Source: Paraphoma chrysanthemicola (taxonomy: Eukaryota; Ascomycota; Dothideomycetes; Pleosporales; Phaeosphaeriaceae). Taken from it: DNA of 64,000 nucleotides. The DNA lies in the NCBI GenBank assembly GCA_020744225.1, contig JAGMWG010000002.1, positions 2,170,001-2,234,000 on the forward strand, given 5' to 3'. Positions within the stretch are counted from its first letter, which is position 1. Every line of letters begins with the position of its first letter. The translations under genes were made by a program, and so were the position numbers. This document shows, one piece after another, positions 34,601 through 46,902 of this stretch. The notes beneath the pieces are model-generated. The model had not been told where the DNA came from. It was given only the letters and a program-made list of their open reading frames with translations, and did no database searches.

Positions 34601-37600
34601 AAAGGCGAGCCCACACTTGACAACTCTGATCCGTCTGTCGGCGACCGCCTTTATCATCAGCACCATCTTCTCGAATATACTGTCCGGTACTGGGTCCTGC
34701 ACCTACAGCAGTCACCCTTAGCTCCAAAGTCCACAGGAGAGTTTAAACCCACTGCCGATTTGCAGAAGGTCTTACCAAGTACGACGTTGCTACCACAGCT
34801 TGAGGAACTCGTCTGGGACACTCAGCTTCCGCTTCCACAGGCAATCGAGCTACACAAGCTGGTCGCAACTGTGCGTAAAGCCACTTTTGGGGAGCATCAC
34901 CCTGCCGTGCTTCAAACCTATTTGGCGATTGCTACAAGCTACTTGCTCCTCTCCAACTCGACAGATTCCGCAAAGTACTTCTATCATTCTACAAACATCA
35001 GTCGAAAAGTCCTCAGCGACATTCACCCGTTGACACTGGAATGCGCCAGCCATTTCCTCAAGATAACGGAAACCCTGACGACAACTACGCGGACGGAGAT
35101 CATGACCCAGCGCGAAAGCATTCTCATCGTTCTCATCACCGCATACGAGCGGCAGTACGGCAGCACTTCTGAGCTAGTGATTCAAACACGAAAGCTTCTG
35201 GTCGAGTTGTACGCTTCGATACATGAAGAAGACAAGGCGCTCGAGATCTATCGCCTCATCCAAGAAGCCACCATCCAGCAATATGGTCGAAACTCGCACC
35301 AAGCACAAGATGTACAAGGTCACCTCGATGTCGTCTTGGGTAAAGGCAAAAGCCGTGGCACCATTGACGGCTACAAGGAATCCTTCTTCCATGGTGACGA
35401 TGAAGAAGACTCTATCGAGATCTTCAACATCGCATCTATTCTTGCATTCCTTCAACGCGCCGAGTCTCACACATCCAAGAAGGAGTTCGCGCTGGCTGAG
35501 AAGACTTACGTGGAATTGTGGATGGAAGTTTCTTCCCAGTGCCGAAGCGTACAGTCCGTCGAATGGCACGAGAAGAACATCGAGGTTGCCACCTCCTACT
35601 CGCAGTTCTTGAAATCGCAGAAGAGAACCTCAGAGTCATCCGCCATTCTGACTTGTGTGTGGCAGCAGTACGAGCACAGCCAGCTGTCATTCGCAGAGAG
35701 CATCGTTTCGCGCCTCACCACTGTGGCTAAGGAGATGAGGTCCGTGGGCCTGCACACGCAGGCTCTTTCCATCTTCAAGTATGCCAGCTCATACTTCAAG
35801 AATGTCCGCCAGGAGGAATCTTCGATCTCTCGCGAGGTCCACCAGCAGCTCTCTGAGACCTCGACGGAGATTGTCAAGCAGAGCCTGAACTCGCACAGCA
35901 GCGTCACCGAGACGACCACGACCATCTCCGAGTCGGTCTTTCAGGACGTGTTCTTCTCGATCATCCACTCTTCGAAGACTGTTGAGTCCAGTACGATTGC
36001 GCTTTCAAAGAAGCTTACGGCCCAGTACATTCAGAAGAAGAATTACTCTGCGGCAATCAATGTCATCACCGCAACTCTTCAGAAGACTTGGTCGTCTTTC
36101 TTAGCAAGCTCAATTCACGATGTCACGATGACGTCCAGCTTCACGCAAGAATCGATCGAGCTTGTTGAGCGGCTTGCCGAGTGCTATCTACAGACGAGGC
36201 AGCTCGAAAAGGTGGAAGATACTTACAGTCGCTTCTTCCGCGCTGTTCTTGTCACGGAAAAGGTCGAGAAGACCATCTTTGAGAAAGCCAGGACCTTGCT
36301 GATCAACTTCTACGATAAGTATGGCTACAACGATAAGGCAATCAGCATCTACCAGGAGATTCTTGTTGCTTACCGGGCGCGTCTCGGTCCGTCGCACGAG
36401 CTTACAATTCAAACGCTGTACATTCTGGCCACAAGGTGCCAGAAGCACCCAAGAAACCACCCATACTGGATCGACTACTACCTGCAAATAATCACGAGTC
36501 TTAATAAAGACTCGGATGTCTGTCATCCCGCGGCGTTGGATGCCATCATCGTCGTCACCACAACCTACTGGGAGGATCGCCGCTACGCGGAAGCAGTGAG
36601 CATTTATCGCGTCCTCTGGAAGACGTTCATCACCAAGACCAAGGAGCATAAAGTCTTCAGCGATGTCAAATTCGTCCAAACGCTATACGATCGCTTCTAC
36701 CAGTGCTTGGAGGAGACCAAGGCAAGCTGGTCGGAGATCTACCAAGTCAGCAACGAATACAGGCAGACGGTCACAGCAGTCTTTGGCGCCGAGTCTGCCA
36801 TCTCGGTGGAGGCTACACTGTCCCTCGCACAGGTTGCACAGCGCAGTGAAAGTCATGCATCTGAGGCCATCTCTCTCTATGAAGAGGCATCGAGCCGGTC
36901 GAAGACTGTGACTACGCGCACAAGCGTGACCGACATCAACCATGCACTGTCTTCGCTCTATGTCAAGCAGCTTCAGTCGTCCTCCTCTTCAAGCATGAAG
37001 GCTGAGACTGTTCAGCGTGCCCTGACAATGTCGGAGTCGCAGTTCCAGGAGTCTACTCGTGCCTACGGCTACTCGCACGAGTCTTCACTCACTCATCTGC
37101 GAGAGCTCTCCACACTCTACACTCGTCAGCAGAAGACTGAACTCGCGATCAAGCAGCTGAACACTGCAGTCTCCGAGATCATCACTAAGGAAACATCCTC
37201 CCAGAAGCAGATTGAGAGTGCAGCTTCCATTGCATCTACCTACCGCTCGATCGAGCAGACCAGCACTGCCCATAGTCTTGTCCAGGAGCTTCATCGCCAG
37301 ATTTGCGCAAAGGACACTCGCTACGCGTCGAAATGGTCCTTTGATCTGACCAAGAGCAGCCGCTCAGCGCTTGCTTTCCTCGCTGCTCTGCAGTACAACA
37401 TCCGCAAAGACCTCAACATCACGTTTGCGGAGATCATGGCAGACCTTACCATGGAGTACATCTACTTTGAGCAGTTTCACCAGACTCTGCGCAACAATGA
37501 GAGCCTGACTAACATTCTCCTTGCGGCAGCCCCGTTGCGCTTTTTCCTGCGCCGCAACGACCAGCAGGAGATGATTACTGTCGTCGAGGATCAGGCTGTC

Positions 37601-38878
37601 GGTCTGTTCGTCAAGCGCGATGCTCAAGATCTCAATACACAGAGCAAAGAGTCCCCTCGCATCTTCATCATCGGTATTCTCGACCACTTGGGCAACGGCC
37701 GTAACAAGGACTTCAATCGCAGTGTCATCCTCTCATGCAATGACAGCGTCACCAAGCTCACCAAAGCCAAGAAGTTCCCGGAAGCATACGACATTGCGAA
37801 TCTCGGCTTCTTGTACGCCAGCAAACATGACGGCTACAACGGCCCTCGCGCAATCAGCATGGGCTTCAAGCTTGCATCCCTCCTCGTCGGCCGCGAAGGC
37901 GAGAAGTGCCCCGACCCAGCCCTCCGCAAGAAGATGCTCGAGCTCAGCAACCGCATCGTCAAACGCATCATCGAGATCTGCAAGACGCTCAACATCAACT
38001 TTGCACAAGTCCAGCTCTACGAACTCAGCCGCCTGTCCGTCCTCCTCGGCGAACAAGAAGACTACGAAACCCTCGAATGGCTCCTCACCACGCTCTGGAA
38101 CACACGCGACGCACAACGCACATGGCCCGCCTCCATCCTCCTCAATCTCGGTCGCCGCCTCATCTGTGCGCGCTACCTCGCCAACCGCCCCGTCAAAGCC
38201 ATCCGTCTGGCCGAAGACATTGCGTACAACATGCGTCGCGCCCACGGGCCCCGCGCACCCGTCACAATCGAGACGTACGAGCTCCTCGCCGAACTGTACA
38301 CGTCGACGGGACTCGCGTACCAAAAGGACCCCAAGACGCACGGCCTCGCGACAGACTTTTTCAAGAAAGCTGTCGGCGTGCACGAAGATATCCTGCGCCT
38401 TGTTGCCGGCGGACAAGAAGATCTCGGCGAGGATTCAGACGACGACGACCTTGATACCGCTGCTGTATTGCTTGCGCGCGAGGGCGTCAAAGTTAAAGAC
38501 CAGACTTCGAAACCTACGTCCTCATCAGCAGCATCGCACGCGGAATCAGAGCAGCAGATTAACAAATCTGCACTCGCGCGTAAACACTTGCGTCTGCTTA
38601 AACTCGCGTTCCAGCGTCTGGGCGCGTGGCCAAAACCGTATGCTGACTATGAGCGCTTGAATGCGCAGATTTTCCGCACGTTTGGCGCCGAGAAGGAGTG
38701 GAAGGGCGTCGAGGGGACGGAGAAGTGGGATGCTAAAGCGTTTGGTGCGGGCAAGGCGGAGAGTAATGAGGGTGTGTTTGAAGGTGTGGAGGAGTGGGGT
38801 TTTGGCAGGGAGGATGTGTTGCTTGAGGCGCAGAAATATCAGGGACAAGGGGGTAAGATGGTTGTGCAGAGTGGGTAG
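31636..38878 (+). CDS. NACHT-TPR (NLR-like) protein
   Basis: Very large STAND-type NTPase of about 2,301 residues. Exons proposed: 31636..31666, 31713..32885, 32936..33174, 33231..33387, 33452..34229 and 34351..38878. Introns are 46, 50, 56, 64 and 121 nt; two use donor GTTCGT and two acceptor AAG. Exons 2-6 are well supported by frame continuity; the 31-nt first exon is inferred because the second exon's frame is open to 31712 without an ATG (next in-frame ATG 32198). Architecture: Ser/Pro-rich N-terminus; helical DUF7708-like region (about bases 32380-33170); NACHT with Walker A GAPGAGKTT (residues 507-515) and Walker B LVIVVDGLDE (613-622); winged-helix-like WILAAERPLTIDE; then a long TPR-like helical array to about residue 2210 and an acidic, Ser-rich tail region. 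Such proteins are candidates for non-self sensing; no effector domain is recognised. Confidence 0.85.
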
Positions 38879-39132
38879 GTGGATATGAAAAGAGAGAGAG
38901 AGGGATTGGGGACTTAATGGTGTGCGGGAATAGGAAGGATGAAAAGTTGTGTTTGACTTAATGAGTTGAAATTGAATGCAAAGGCGCTTTCGTTGTTCCA
39001 TGACTTTATTTGACATGCATTGTCTGGATGCAAAAACAAGTGTATATACAACCAATCTCAGACCCAATATATACACAACAGTCCTGTAACCTCACTCACT
39101 GCTCATCTACACGCAACCCAGAAATTTCAGTT

Positions 39133-40216
39133 CTAGTTCCGCGGCTTCGACGGCTTCTGCTTACCCAAGAACTTGACAATCTCCGCGGCCGTGGCGTTGT
39201 GCACAGGGAACGTGGGATGCAAGTTGTTCAACCAGAGGTACTCGTTGACCGGGTATGTGCAGCTCGGGTCTTTGGTATACCAAGTCGGTGTTCCACTAGA
39301 TCACACACCATGCGTTAGCCTCAAAACGCCTCAAACATGTCTTGCTCACATATATTTGTTTTGTTTCGCAAGGAATTGGGTGTACTTACTTCTTGTACGC
39401 GTCGCAGAATCCAGTGACATTCTTCAGCCCAGCCGTCTGCTTGAAACTCTTCGGGTCCGCAATGACCTTCTGGTACAACGCATTCGTATCAAAGACAAAC
39501 GCCTCGACGCCCTTGTGCGTGGCTTTGAACTGCGTAGTCATGTTCACAACTCGTGCGTTCCAGTCTGCAATCACTTTGCCCTCATTCTCCTTTGCGTAAC
39601 CATTATCCGCCTGTTCTAGAATCAGGGGCGACAAGTTCACGGGCGGGACGTTAAGGAAGAGGAAGTTGCGGGCGCCCGTGTCGTAGATTTGGTTCAAGAG
39701 GCCTGCGTATTCGGAGAAGATGGTGTCGTACAAGGTGGCGTTGTTGAGCCACCAGCTGTTTCCGACGTCGTTGATGCCAATGAAGAATGCAAAGAGGGAC
39801 GATGCCGCGGTCCATGGTGCGGTGGCGGGGTGCGAGCCATAGATGGGTAGGAATTGTTTTTGGACTTGGTCTTTCACGGATAGGACGGTGTCTGCGTAGG
39901 GTTTTACAAGAGCAGAATCGATGGTCGCGCCGCCGTACGCCAAGTTGTATGTTAGGATCTTGCTCTGGTTGTACGTTGCGGTTAGAAAGCCGACCCAGTT
40001 AGGGCCATTGGACGAGGTCCAACCGGGGTAGTTTGGGTTTCCAAAGGGGTTGGCGGCACTGGGCTGGGCGGCTGTCGGGTCGAAGCCAGTTTGGGTGTAT
40101 GAGTCGCCGAAGACGAAAAGTTGCTTAACGTTCTTCCAGCCGGACCATGATGAGGTAGTTGGGGCAGCGAGGCCAGTGGCCACGAGGGACAGGGCGAGAG
40201 CGAGGGACTTGACCAT
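39133..40216 (-). CDS. Secreted GDSL acetylesterase, CE16 type
   Basis: Secreted SGNH/GDSL esterase of carbohydrate esterase family 16 type, which removes acetyl groups from hemicellulose oligomers. Two exons, 40216..39390 and 39295..39133, 329 residues; intron 94 nt (GTAAGT...CTAG). Signal peptide MVKSLALALSLVATGLAAP with likely cleavage near residue 18. The nucleophile Ser is in FVFGDSYTQTG; the Gly block is LAYGGATID; the Asn block is FFIGINDVGNSW; the catalytic His is in WLNNLHPTFPVH. The usual Asp three residues before that His is Asn here. N-glycosylation sequons are visible (NATL, NMT, NVT). The frame is open upstream to 40273, but MVKS begins the signal peptide. It converges on the NACHT-TPR gene with 254 bp between. 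Confidence 0.9.
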
Positions 40217-41826
40217 CTTGCCTAGAACTACTTTTGACGAATAGCAACAACGAGTCAAAATCGGTGAAGACAAGAAGTCGTAGAGTCTATAAGTACGTTG
40301 CAGAAAGTACCGGGTCTGAAGTACCTAGTTCATTTTGCATCCAGGGTCGCGGGACCTGCGCATCCTTGCCGGCGGCGAACCAGGTAAATTAGATGAGATT
40401 TGATTGGGGTGCTATACCCCACAAATTGCAACTAGAGGTCAATCAATGCAGAGCCTACTTGCGGAAGAACTCTAGAAGACGACGGCGCCGTGATCTAGTG
40501 CGGAGAGCAATGCTTGTATGAACGACGAAATGAGGGGATGGTTGCTCCGTGTCTGAAGCGGTAAGGCGCGTTTGGTCGAAGCATCCATCTGTGCGAATCT
40601 ATACTAGATTTTGCCATGGCGAACTCACGCTTCGGTTTTCAAGTCGGCGGAGGGCAGCGGCCATGAGTCGAGTGGCGTCTCGGAGCGATGTGGTAGGCAC
40701 GTGATGGTCTGCACGTGGAGGAAGGTCAATTACCCTGACTAAGCACGAAGGTGGACACCACGCCAAACAATATCCTCAGGCTCATGATTTCTCCCAAGCT
40801 TGGCATGGGCGAGACTTGCAGAGCAATGGTCCAGCATTCGCGGGGCTTGATCAGTATAACGACAGAAGGCGACTCAGGGTACGGCCGGTTGGTATCGCGC
40901 GCTAACTGAGTCGGACCTCAAGTCTTTCCGGATTCCACGACGGTCGCACGAGGTGAGCAGAGGTACGGGTCGGATGCCCGCAGAAAATTTCATCGGAAAC
41001 ATCGAGAAGAGGTGACGCATCGGATAGCTCGGGATGCTTCAAAGCAAGAAATGCAGCTGACCGAGGTACGAGAACCTGTCGTGGAGGTATCCGAACGTCA
41101 TGGCAGGACGCTTTGCATGTGCTGCTGGTGATCACTGAGCGTGATGTGGTCAGGCACGGCGAAAGGGGAGCGAAGCGCGAGACATTGAGCAAAGATGACG
41201 ACGAGCAGTAGTGGAGAGGCTGGTACAAGCAAGCGCGATAAGTGGGTGGCTTAGTAGAGCAGCTGGGAATGGCACAGGAATGAGTAATGGCTGTGGCTGT
41301 GGCTGACGCGGGCGCCATGGCGGGCGTTGGCGGGTTGGTGGGCGCGGTAAGGCTGAAGGCATCGCGACCAGGGTCTCCAGCGTGTTCCCAGCCATATGAA
41401 TTGTACATGCCCGGCGGCCTAGTTGCGGCTGATACTTGTTCTTCTGCTGCATCTGTCGCCGGTAATACGTGTCACTCGTGAAGCAGCCTCAGACCCAGCA
41501 GCTGCAGCACGTTTGCGCTTGAAATTGTTGCGCAACACCCATCGGCCGTACCACGCCCGACAGCAGGCGCGACCTTGAAGCCAGACCTCCTCAGCCGTCC
41601 GTGAGGCTTACCAGAGGCCGAAAGCCCGCGCGCCGCCGTCTATTGTTATTCGTCCGCTATGTCCGCTCGCTGAAGGACGTTTAGCTATTCATCCTTGCTG
41701 TCGCTACTACTTCGTATTCGCTGGTACATAGCTCTGCCGTCTCCACCCAGACCCCGCAAGAGCCCACGTAGCCAGCAAGCACGCACGCAACCGCAGTCAG
41801 AGGAGCAATCGCTGTAGGGAAGAAAC
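40217..41826. other. Intergenic, 1.6 kb, divergent CE16 / OSH3-type promoters
   Basis: Upstream regions of two divergent genes. A minus-strand frame at 40902-41408 (168 codons) has no motif and an unlikely composition. No other gene is visible. Confidence 0.45.
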
Positions 41827-44800
41827 ATGGCGGGCATGGAGAACATTGAAGTCCACAGCAAGGTACCACACCCCTCAGTACTAGACGAACCTAGCTAAAT
41901 CCGGCGCCAGTCGTACCTCGTCCGCTGGGTCAACGTATCGGCGGGACACACGATATCATGGAGCATACAGCCGCACAAGAAGTCGCTCAACTTTGGCATC
42001 TTCAAGCACCCCGGAACAGCCACCGGCGCGACCCCACACCTGCCCTCGTCCGCCACCTTCGAAGCCGGACCCACCACACCAGCACTCGAAGTGCCTGTGA
42101 CGCGCACCCGCGGCGCCTCTACTTCGAGGAATGACCGCACCGTTGTCATGGAGAAGCTGTCGGCAATTGGCCTGAAGCAGGTACAATGGCACGGCAAATG
42201 CGAGGCAGACCAGGTATCACTGGGAACCTACGATGTACCCACAGGCGAGGGGGGCATGTATGGGCTGGTATTCGACAATACCTTCTCCAAGACAGTCTCG
42301 AAACAGGCCACCTTTGTCCTCATGACATATCCCACGAACGCGCCGCCCAAGTCTGGTCACCACATGCGGTACGCGCAAGCAGGCGCAGGCGGAAGCTCGA
42401 CAAGTTTGCCCAAGTCCAGTCCTTCCATGGGGCCCATCGAATCGTCCGAATCGCTTCCGCATTCGCTGGCAGAGCGCACGAAGCCTTCATTGGCACCAAA
42501 AAGTGGCAACACGTCAAACTCCTCGTTTTTGACGGGCGTCTTGCAGAAGAAGAGGAGAAAGAGGAACCAGGGATACGCCAGGCGTTTCTTTTCGCTCGAC
42601 TTCACAACATCGACCCTCTCATATTACCGAAACGACCATTCTTCAGCTTTACGTGGAGCCATTCCACTATCATTAGCAGCAGTTGGCGCAAGCGAGGACT
42701 CGAGAGAAATCTCCATTGACTCTGGGGCCGAGATCTGGCAGCTGAGGGCAAACAATGCAAAAGACTTCAAGATGTGGAGGAATGCGCTGGATCGGGCATC
42801 ACGGACCGCCACTGCCATATCCTCGCCTACGCCGCAAATCAAAGACACTCCGTATCAAAACATTGCGCATGTTGCCAATGCCGAAGAAGACCATGAGTGG
42901 GCCCGGGTGGAAGCTTTGGTAGGCAAGCTGGCGGGCACAAGAGACGCAGTGCGGAGACTTGCCCAAGACACCGACCCCAAGTATAGCTCCGTGGCAGGGC
43001 TGGGCATCATCAAGTTGCAAGAGAGCTTATCACCAACCCCTTCCGAGACCGAATCGGTCGAGTACTTTCCGACAGAGGACAGAGGGCCAGAGAAGAAGGC
43101 TTTTTGGAAGCGCAAAGCGAGCAGCTCTGGTGGCCAGAGTCCATCTGGGATGTTTAGACGTAGTGTTTCTGCTCAGGTAGGCGTGGCATCGCCAGGCGCT
43201 GTGCCTCCAGTTCCACCACTACCTGGGGCGTACCCAACGAATGGCACCTTGGCTGTCCCGAAGCGCACCAGCCGTCAAGGCTCAGCTTCTCAGCCACAAG
43301 AAGAGGGCGTCCACGATAATTGCATGGCCCTGCTCCGAGATCTGGACAATGTTGTTCGCGAGTTCTCCGAGCTACTTACAGAAAGCAAGCAACGGCGAAC
43401 ACCTGCACCTCTTTCGGCTGCTCCATCGCGTCACAGCTTCGACTCGGTAGAGTCAGCTGATGAGTTCTTCGACGCAACAGATGGCGAAGGAAAGTCTCAG
43501 CTCTTGACGATCCGCAGAGACAGCGGAGATGAAGAACGCGAACACCATCGCGCGCACGACGACGATTCGGATGGCGAGTCTGAATCCTCGTCCGACCACA
43601 GCAGCGGTGTCCTCGACCGCGCCCGCTTCTCTACCGACGCAACGCCATCTCTGTTCCCTACGAGACCGAGTTCCTTGACGCCCTTGCCGCTCAAGCCTGT
43701 CAAGCGAAGAACCACCATAAACCCACCGAAAGTACAGCCTCCGAGTTTGATCGCTTTCCTCCGCAAGAACGTTGGCAAGGATCTCTCTACCATTGCCATG
43801 CCAGTGTCTGCCAATGAACCCACATCGCTACTCCAACGCCTGGCCGAGCAACTCGAATACAGTGAGCTCCTCGACGCCGCTGTCAGCGCCTCTCCCGATA
43901 ACGGCGAGCGCCTCGTGTACATGGCCGCTTTTGCAATCTCTGCCTTCAGCAACGCCCGCGTTAAAGACCGCGCCATCCGCAAGCCCTTCAATCCCATGCT
44001 CGGCGAGACCTTTGAGCTCGTCCGCGAAGACAAAGGTTTCCGCTTCATCGCGGAGAAAGTCGTCCACCGCCCCGTGCGCATGGCCTGTCAAGCCGAATCC
44101 CAGAACTGGACCTTTCTCCAATCCCCCATGCCCGTGCAAAAGTTCTGGGGCAAGAGCGCCGAACTCAACACCGACGGCCGCGTACGCGTCTTCCTCCACG
44201 ACGGCAACGAACACTACTCCTGGATCATGGCGACGTCGTACCTACGCAACATCATCGCGGGCGAGAAATACGTCGAACCTTCCGGCACAATGACCATCAT
44301 CTGCGAGTCCTCGGGCGCGAAAGCAGTCTGCACATTCAAAGCCGGCGGCATGTTTGCGGGCCGCAGCGAAGACGTCTCCATCCAAGTCTTTGACGCAACA
44401 GGCAACATCCTCCCCATGGGCGCAACAGGCAAATGGACACAGAGTCTGGATTTCACATCAAACGGCCAACCCACGGGCAAAAACGTCTGGACCGTAGGCA
44501 GCTTAGTCGATAAACCAGAAAAACACTACGGTCTAACCACTTTTGCGGCCGCACTCAATCAAATCACGCCCATCGAAGCAGACCGTCTCCCGCCCACAGA
44601 TTCGCGTTTCCGCGCTGACCAGAAGGCGCTGGAAGACGGCGATTTGGATCGTGCCGAGGCGCTCAAAGCAAGGTTGGAAGAGAGGCAGCGTGCGCGACGG
44701 AGGGTTATGGAGGAGCATGGCGAGAACTGGAATCCGCGGTGGTTCTCGAGGGTCGAGACGGGCGAGGAGGAGGAGGTGTGGCGGTTGAAGGGTGGGAAGG

Positions 44801-44865
44801 AGGGGTATTGGGATTGTAGGGAACGAGGCGGGTGGGAGGGTGTTGTGGATGTTTTGCAGACTTGA
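41827..44865 (+). CDS. OSH3: Oxysterol-binding protein, Osh3 type (GOLD-PH-FFAT-ORD)
   Basis: Lipid transfer/PI4P-responsive protein of ER-plasma membrane contacts. Exons 41827..41862 and 41911..44865, 996 residues; 48-nt intron GTACCA...CCAG. The first exon (MAGMENIEVHSK) plus SYLVRWVNVSAGHTISW begins a GOLD-like domain as in yeast Osh3. PH domain about residues 218-310 (GVLQKKRRKRNQGYARRFFSLD to MWRNALDRA). A FFAT motif, EFFDATD, with acidic/Ser flank at about 530 should bind the ER protein Scs2/VAP. The ORD occupies about 625-955 (LEYSELLDAA, FNPMLGETFEL, KFWGKSAE). The ORP signature reads EKVVHRPVRMACQAES instead of EQVSHHPP type, so the usual His-His pair is His-Arg. Low-complexity linkers separate the domains. 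Confidence 0.92.
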
Positions 44866-45222
44866 CAATTTTCTTGTTGGGGTTTGCAAGTAAAAAGAGT
44901 GAGATGTGTACGAGGGAGTGTTACGAGTCCTGGATTTGGATGCTGTCAATGAAGATATGAATGAATAAGCGGCATTGTTGGACTCTCTGAATCAGCTGAT
45001 GTGCGAGGTTCATGTGGTGTAAATGTGATATGATCGAATATTGGGTATGATTCTGAATAAATGCTCTCCTCAAGCGCTTTTCCCATCTGACCATTCAAAG
45101 CTCGAGTAGTGCGCCGTAACAATGCGTCCGTCCCATGCCTAACATCCTCCAAACCGCACCAGATGCGACAGGACTAGCGGCAGGTCTGTCCAATGAGCAA
45201 TACCGCAGGATCCAGTCTACTC
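44866..45222. other. Intergenic between convergent OSH3-type and RTF1 genes
   Basis: 357 bp holding the two 3' flanks; AT-rich segments around 44950-45060. No gene. Confidence 0.5.
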
Positions 45223-46902
45223 TTAGATCTCGATGTCGACCCCGATATCCATACTCGCAATAATATCATCGTCCATCTTCGGCTTTCTAAATGTCGGTAG
45301 TCCCTTGCGCTCCGTCTTCTTCTTCTCGCCTTGGGGCTTCGGTGTTGTTGCACGTGAGCTCGCGTCGCCATCGAACAGCGCATCGACTTCTAGAGTTTGC
45401 TTCTTCTCGTCTGCATCTGCTTGCGCCTTCTTGGCTTCTTCTTCGGCTTTGCGTCGTGCAGCTTCCCGGCGCTGCTCAAGTTTGCGCTCACGTTGTTGCT
45501 CTTGCAGCGCCTTCTTGACACGCTCGGCTTCAAGAAGACGTGTCTTTCGGTTCAGTTCAGCAACACGCTGAGCGGCGGCTTCGGACTGTGTGGCGATTCG
45601 GGGCTGGCTGTCGGCGTTGGAGCGGGACAGCAGGTGTTCGTATTTCTTTGATTTGGCGATGCGCGCGCTGATGTCGGCGTCTGTCCAGTAGTGGTTTTGG
45701 AGGGACTTGAGGTCGTCGTACTTCCGTTGAAGGAAGGTTTGTGTGGGTAACTTGGCGTTGGTTTCGGAGAGTGATGTCTTGTAGATCTCAAGTTCACTGT
45801 CACTGAAGCGCTGATTTGACAAGAATTGGAACTGATAGTCTTTCTTGATGGATCCGTGTTGCGCCGTAACGTATTGATCGGTCGCAATGCGCTTGCCGTT
45901 CTTGCCTTCGAAGACGTAAGGTTTGCCAGTTGAGAAGCCTGCCTCGGTGTTAGCTCAAGCACAAGCATACCTCATCTCTAGCACTCACCCTTAATTTGCG
46001 CCATCTTGTACAGCGTCCGTCGTTGTGAGTCCTGACCTACGCCAACACGACCAAAGGTACCAGTCATGGCGTCCTCGAAGCCAGGATGGAAGCAGACCTC
46101 TGAAAAGAAGCCTCGGCCGACACGGACCGACTCGAAATCGCGAATGGTGGCAGGCTGCTCCTCGCGAGCCTTCTCCGCTGGCCGGTCATCCCACTCCACA
46201 TCGCTCTCGCCGTCAGCATCAACGTCCGACCCGCCGCGTCGATCCTCGGAGCTCGACCGCCGGCGGCCGCTGCGACGATCGTCCTGCCGCTGTCGTTGCT
46301 GGCCACGCTGCTCTCGCTCGCGCTTGTATGCCTCGAGCTTGTCGTTCTTCCGAGGCTGCACTTTCGGACGGCTGCTCTTACGCATCGCATCATCGGGCTC
46401 CTCCGAGTCGGCCTTGCGCTTTCGATTGTTCTCCTGCGCAGCGCGCCGAGCCAGCTCTGCCGTGAAGTGTGCCCGGTTCGTCTCTTCCGCGCGCGAGCCG
46501 AGAATCTCTTCCCGCTCCAGCTGCGACAGGCCCAGGATGCGCCGCTTGTCTGCCTCGTCGATGTACTTGCCCTCCAGCGGGTAGGGGATGTCTGCTGTTC
46601 GTTCCGGCACGTCATCGTCGCGATCCGAGTCGGACTCGTCCATGGCGTCTGATCCTAGCGAGTTTGGCGACGAGGCCGCGGGCGACGAGCTGCGTGGGGT
46701 CAGCTTCATGTTGCACAAGGAGGCCAGAGGTGATTGTGCAGTCGAGGAGTGGCGTGGAAGTTGTATGGAGATGGAAGGCAACAAAGGGTGATGAAGGAAG
46801 GCAACAGTGAGAGGAGACTCACGCTTCACCCTCCTCGAGGTCATTCTCTTCGTCGCCGCCAGCGAGAGCGAAGAGCTCATCGTCAATGTCGTCGGCCGAC
46901 AT
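45223..46902 (-). CDS. RTF1: Paf1 complex subunit RTF1 (Plus3 domain)
   Basis: Transcription elongation factor that links Spt5 to the Paf1 complex and promotes H2B ubiquitination. Three exons, 46902..46823, 46689..45989 and 45938..45223, 498 residues; introns 133 and 50 nt (GTGAGT...GCAG in both). The start MSADDIDDELFALAGGDEE is the acidic N-terminus typical of the family. A charged region with a histone-modification-domain-like Arg/Ser/Lys stretch follows. The Plus3 domain is about residues 200-320: TIRDFESVRVGRGFFSEVC, FGRVGVGQDS, YKMAQIKGFSTGKPYVF, then YQFQFLSNQRFSDSELE. The C-terminus is a long charged coiled coil (about 385-440, Glu/Lys/Arg/Ala-rich) and a DDDIIASMDIGVDIEI tail. Unspliced reading upstream of exon 2 gives a false long N-terminus. 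Confidence 0.94.

Noticed and set aside
40902..41408. Minus-strand frame of 168 codons between CE16 and the Osh3-type gene
   Set aside because: Composition rich in Pro, Thr, Ser and Cys without any motif, and it lies in the promoter region of two genes; GC-rich sequence produces such frames by chance.
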